Source: CBDUXT01 sp965371245 (GTDB lineage Bacteria > Planctomycetota > Phycisphaerae > UBA1845). Taken from it: a DNA stretch of 64,000 nucleotides. This document shows, piece by piece, positions 61,783-64,000 of this stretch; the first letter of the stretch is position 1; every line of letters begins with the position of its first letter. The notes below the pieces were generated by a model that saw nothing but the letters and a program-made list of their open reading frames with translations, did no database searches and was not told where the DNA came from. The stretch covers positions 1 through 64,000 of the forward strand of contig CBDUXT010000022.1 of the NCBI GenBank assembly GCA_965371245.1, read 5' to 3'. The position numbers and the translations under genes were made by a program.

Positions 61783-63126
61783 ATGATCTTTGATGGCAAG
61801 CCCACGAGCGACATCACGCCCGACGACCTCGAAGCGCTCGTGCGTGACCGCGTTGAGGAGGATGCATTTCTCGACTACAAGGCACGTCCTTATGCGCGCG
61901 ATCAGCACGGAATCCATGAGCTCGTAAAAGACGTCTCGGCTTTTGCTAATGCGCAAGGCGGTTATCTGATCATAGGGATCGGTGAGGAAAGTGCGTATCC
62001 ACGGCGAGCTCACGCCTTTGTGAACGTCGAAGACCCTGAAGGCGAAAGACGACGAATGATCGACATCTGCTTTGAGAAGATAGAGCCTCGTTTCCGGGAG
62101 CTCGATATCCGTGCCATCAGAGCGGAAGACAAGAACGTGCTCGTCTGCCGGATACCTGAATCGGGTCAGAAACCTCACTGTGGTAAGCCAGATCGTGAAC
62201 ATCACTATTTTTGGAGACGGTTCGAAGACGGGAATCGCCTTATGTCGGTCCCTGAGATTCGTGCGTGCTTAGAGGGCGACCGTGTCCTTCTAGAGTTGTC
62301 GGAAATACGCCACGAGTTCAGGAGTATTCGCAAGCAACAGGTCATCGCCCACGAAGCGGAGCAGGAGATCACCGAGGGAAACGTCTTCGACCTTACCACG
62401 AGCGAAGCGTTTCGTCGGTTTGCCGACGATCAGTTTGAACACGCAACGGAGGGCAAGCCGTACTATCGGCTGACGGCCACTCCGCTTCCGGTCAACCAAG
62501 TCAATCTTCGAAGTAAACATCGTGAGATCTATTCCTTGATGAAGAACCCACCTGCGCTCCGGTCGGGTGGATGGGATCTGGCTGACCGTTTCGGACAGGA
62601 CACGCGCGTGACCTCGCTCGGCGTCGTTCGCACGGACATCGGCTACAAGCACTTGCGAGTGTTGTGGAACGGCCACATCGAGTTCTGGACGGAGGTGGAA
62701 AACGGCTTTTTTCGGTTTAGCGAGGTGCCAGGCGGCCACGTGGAACATAGGTTTCTCTACCCCTATGCAATAAGTGAACCGATAGAAAACTTCATCCGAT
62801 TCGCCAAGGAGATGTGCGGTCTCGCATCGTTTGAGGGCAACGTGGAATTCCGGCTCGGCTTTTATCGAATCCAAGGATTCTATCTCGCCCCAGGGCATCC
62901 AGAGAGCCAGGGATACATGTGGGGGCGCTCGGACTCGGGCCGTCCACACGGGATTCAACCATATCAAGACGAAAACCTACTCGCGCCACCTGTTGGAGTT
63001 GACGTTGCGGAGCTTCCGGATCAGGTATCATGGCGACTCGTGTCACATGTGTACCAGCGCTTCGGTAATCCACTCGATGAGCACGTCCCGTTCTTCGATC
63101 AGGATCATCACTTCGCTCTCGGTTGA
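61783..63126 (+). CDS. AlbA_2 (Schlafen-type) domain protein
   Basis: 447 residues from the ATG at 61783, with AGGAGGAG just upstream; the frame is open to 61744. Residues ~10-150 form an AlbA_2 domain: EEDAFLDYKARPYARD (the E-x-x-x-x-D/E-x-K motif), LVKDVSAFANAQGGYLIIGIGEE and RAEDKNVLVCRIPESGQKPH, ending with HHYFWRRFEDGNRLMSVPEIRA. The remaining ~290 residues are unrecognised, with many aromatics (HIEFWTEVENGFFRFSEV, ENFIRFAKEMCG). AlbA_2 proteins bind nucleic acid and include regulators and defence-related nucleases. Codon use looks less GC-extreme than neighbours, suggesting transfer. Confidence 0.75.
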   Translation: MIFDGKPTSDITPDDLEALVRDRVEEDAFLDYKARPYARDQHGIHELVKDVSAFANAQGGYLIIGIGEESAYPRRAHAFVNVEDPEGERRRMIDICFEKIEPRFRELDIRAIRAEDKNVLVCRIPESGQKPHCGKPDREHHYFWRRFEDGNRLMSVPEIRACLEGDRVLLELSEIRHEFRSIRKQQVIAHEAEQEITEGNVFDLTTSEAFRRFADDQFEHATEGKPYYRLTATPLPVNQVNLRSKHREIYSLMKNPPALRSGGWDLADRFGQDTRVTSLGVVRTDIGYKHLRVLWNGHIEFWTEVENGFFRFSEVPGGHVEHRFLYPYAISEPIENFIRFAKEMCGLASFEGNVEFRLGFYRIQGFYLAPGHPESQGYMWGRSDSGRPHGIQPYQDENLLAPPVGVDVAELPDQVSWRLVSHVYQRFGNPLDEHVPFFDQDHHFALG

Positions 63127-63163
63127 GACACACACGTGCGATGAAGTAGCGAGGCGGATGGAC

Positions 63164-63835
63164 CTACGACAACGGCTCGACACACGCGGCATCCTCATGC
63201 CTTGGGCTGTTCACGTGCGTGCTGACGGGGTGCGCCGTCATCTGGTTGGCCGCGTAGGGTCGTAGCAGAGATTGGATCGAATCGCGATCGTCGCAGGTGG
63301 GGTCCAGCCACTGGGCGTAGTCGTCCGCGCTGAGAATCACGGGCATGCGATTGTGCAGCGTCGCCATCAGTTCGTTCGGCTCGGTGGTGATGATCGTGCA
63401 GGAATCGATGGCGTCGCCGCCCTTACCCGGCCAACGCTCCCAGAGGCCGGCGAACGCGAAGGGCTTGGCCTCGGTGAGTTGGATGTAGTGCGGTTGCTTG
63501 CCGCCGGGCAGCTTTTGCCACTCGTAGAATCCGTCGGCGACGACCAGGCAGCGACGTTTGCGAAACGCTGAGCGGAACGAGGGCTTTTGTGCCACCGTTT
63601 CGGCACGGGCGTTGATCATCCGCGAGCCGATTCCGGGATCCTTGGCCCACGAGGGGATGAGTCCCCAGTGCATCAGCTCGCAGCGCCGCGGCCGATCGCC
63701 AAGACCGGCCACGACGACAGCAATCGGCTGTGTCGGGGCGATGTTGTACCGCGGGGTGATCGCCGGCTGGTCGATCAGCTCAAAGAGTTCGGCCACAACA
63801 TCGGCCGGGCTGGTCAGCGTGAATCGTCCGCACAT
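63164..63835 (-). CDS. SOS-response-associated peptidase (SRAP/YedK)
   Basis: 223 residues from the ATG at 63835, which makes Cys2 the second residue (MCGRFTL), as required: the N-terminal Met is removed and Cys2 forms a thiazolidine crosslink with abasic sites in single-stranded DNA. Other family residues are present: RYNIAPTQPIAV, WGLIPSWAKD, INARAET, RCLVVADGFYEW, FAFAGLWERW and the catalytic His region LHNRMPVIL. The open frame extends past 63835 into repeat R5 but that part is not coding. It shields abasic sites during replication. Confidence 0.95.
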   Translation of the reverse strand: MCGRFTLTSPADVVAELFELIDQPAITPRYNIAPTQPIAVVVAGLGDRPRRCELMHWGLIPSWAKDPGIGSRMINARAETVAQKPSFRSAFRKRRCLVVADGFYEWQKLPGGKQPHYIQLTEAKPFAFAGLWERWPGKGGDAIDSCTIITTEPNELMATLHNRMPVILSADDYAQWLDPTCDDRDSIQSLLRPYAANQMTAHPVSTHVNSPRHEDAACVEPLS

Positions 63836-63899
63836 GCGGCCATTGTAGGCTGCGAAGCGGAAGGCGCCGACACGTTGCGATCGACCGGCACCGTCGCGG

Positions 63900-64000
63900 G
63901 TGCCTGACCGAATCGGCGGGCAGTTTTCAGAGCACAGGGCGCGAGCCCGGTGACCGGTCTGGTATCGTGGAAGCGTGCTTGTTCGCATCGTGTCCGTGGG
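63900..64000. repeat. Repeat R5 (copy 2, cut by the window end)
   Basis: Reverse complement of 23459-23563 with few differences: ACCGAATCGGCGGGCAGTTT, then GCCCGGTGACCGGTCTGGTA and the CGCATCGTGTCCGTGGG end. It lies upstream of the SRAP gene, where a promoter would be expected. The right boundary is beyond the window. Confidence 0.8.

Overview
The window is GC-rich chromosomal DNA with no rRNA, tRNA, phage or CRISPR content that I can see. It looks planctomycete-like: many lipoprotein-type secreted proteins, a TPR/TolB surface protein, a remnant of the zinc-ribbon motif CGYDLTGN that is common in Planctomycetota, and several families of imperfect palindromic repeats in the gaps. That assignment is an inference from style, not a marker-gene result.

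Layout. 0.1-1.2 kb: universal stress protein and a membrane protein. 1.6-4.5 kb: lipA, tmk and holB. 4.8-12.4 kb: exopolysaccharide functions (methyltransferase, GT39-type membrane glycosyltransferase, O-antigen-ligase-type protein, GT4 glycosyltransferase, Wzz/GumC-type chain-length protein). 12.7-16.3 kb: smc. 16.6-21 kb: M28 peptidase with PDZ domain, a small conserved protein, a DUF2513 remnant and a conserved 596-residue protein. 21.8-29.5 kb (minus strand): a molybdenum-hydroxylase cluster (TetR regulator, FAD subunit, a fused 2[2Fe-2S]+Mo subunit, HemN-like radical SAM protein, XdhC, MocA).

29.5-47.2 kb (plus strand) is the centrepiece: a near-continuous operon for anaerobic benzoyl-CoA degradation. 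It holds oah, an SDR, dch, had, an extra BCR-type subunit/ATPase pair, a three-part fusion protein ending in an acyl-CoA ligase, a thiolase, a 3-hydroxyacyl-CoA dehydrogenase/crotonase fusion, and a four-subunit ATP-dependent class I benzoyl-CoA reductase whose subunit lengths fit the Azoarcus (Bzd) type. Read as a pathway: the ligase may make the CoA ester; the reductase dearomatises it using ATP and a low-potential donor; Dch, Had and Oah hydrate, oxidise and open the ring; SDR, HCDH/ECH and thiolase carry out beta-oxidation. No ferredoxin or ferredoxin-reducing enzyme is encoded here. Divergent consensus-like promoters and a perfect 14-bp palindrome lie between tetR and oah.

47-64 kb is accessory: BNR-repeat and other lipoproteins, a decayed LysR gene, an ArsM-like methyltransferase whose frame continues through an in-frame TGA followed by a hairpin with bacterial SECIS geometry (probable selenoprotein), a two-component system, a TPR/TolB protein, an MFS transporter, an AlbA_2-domain protein and a YedK/SRAP protein, with several repeat copies between them.
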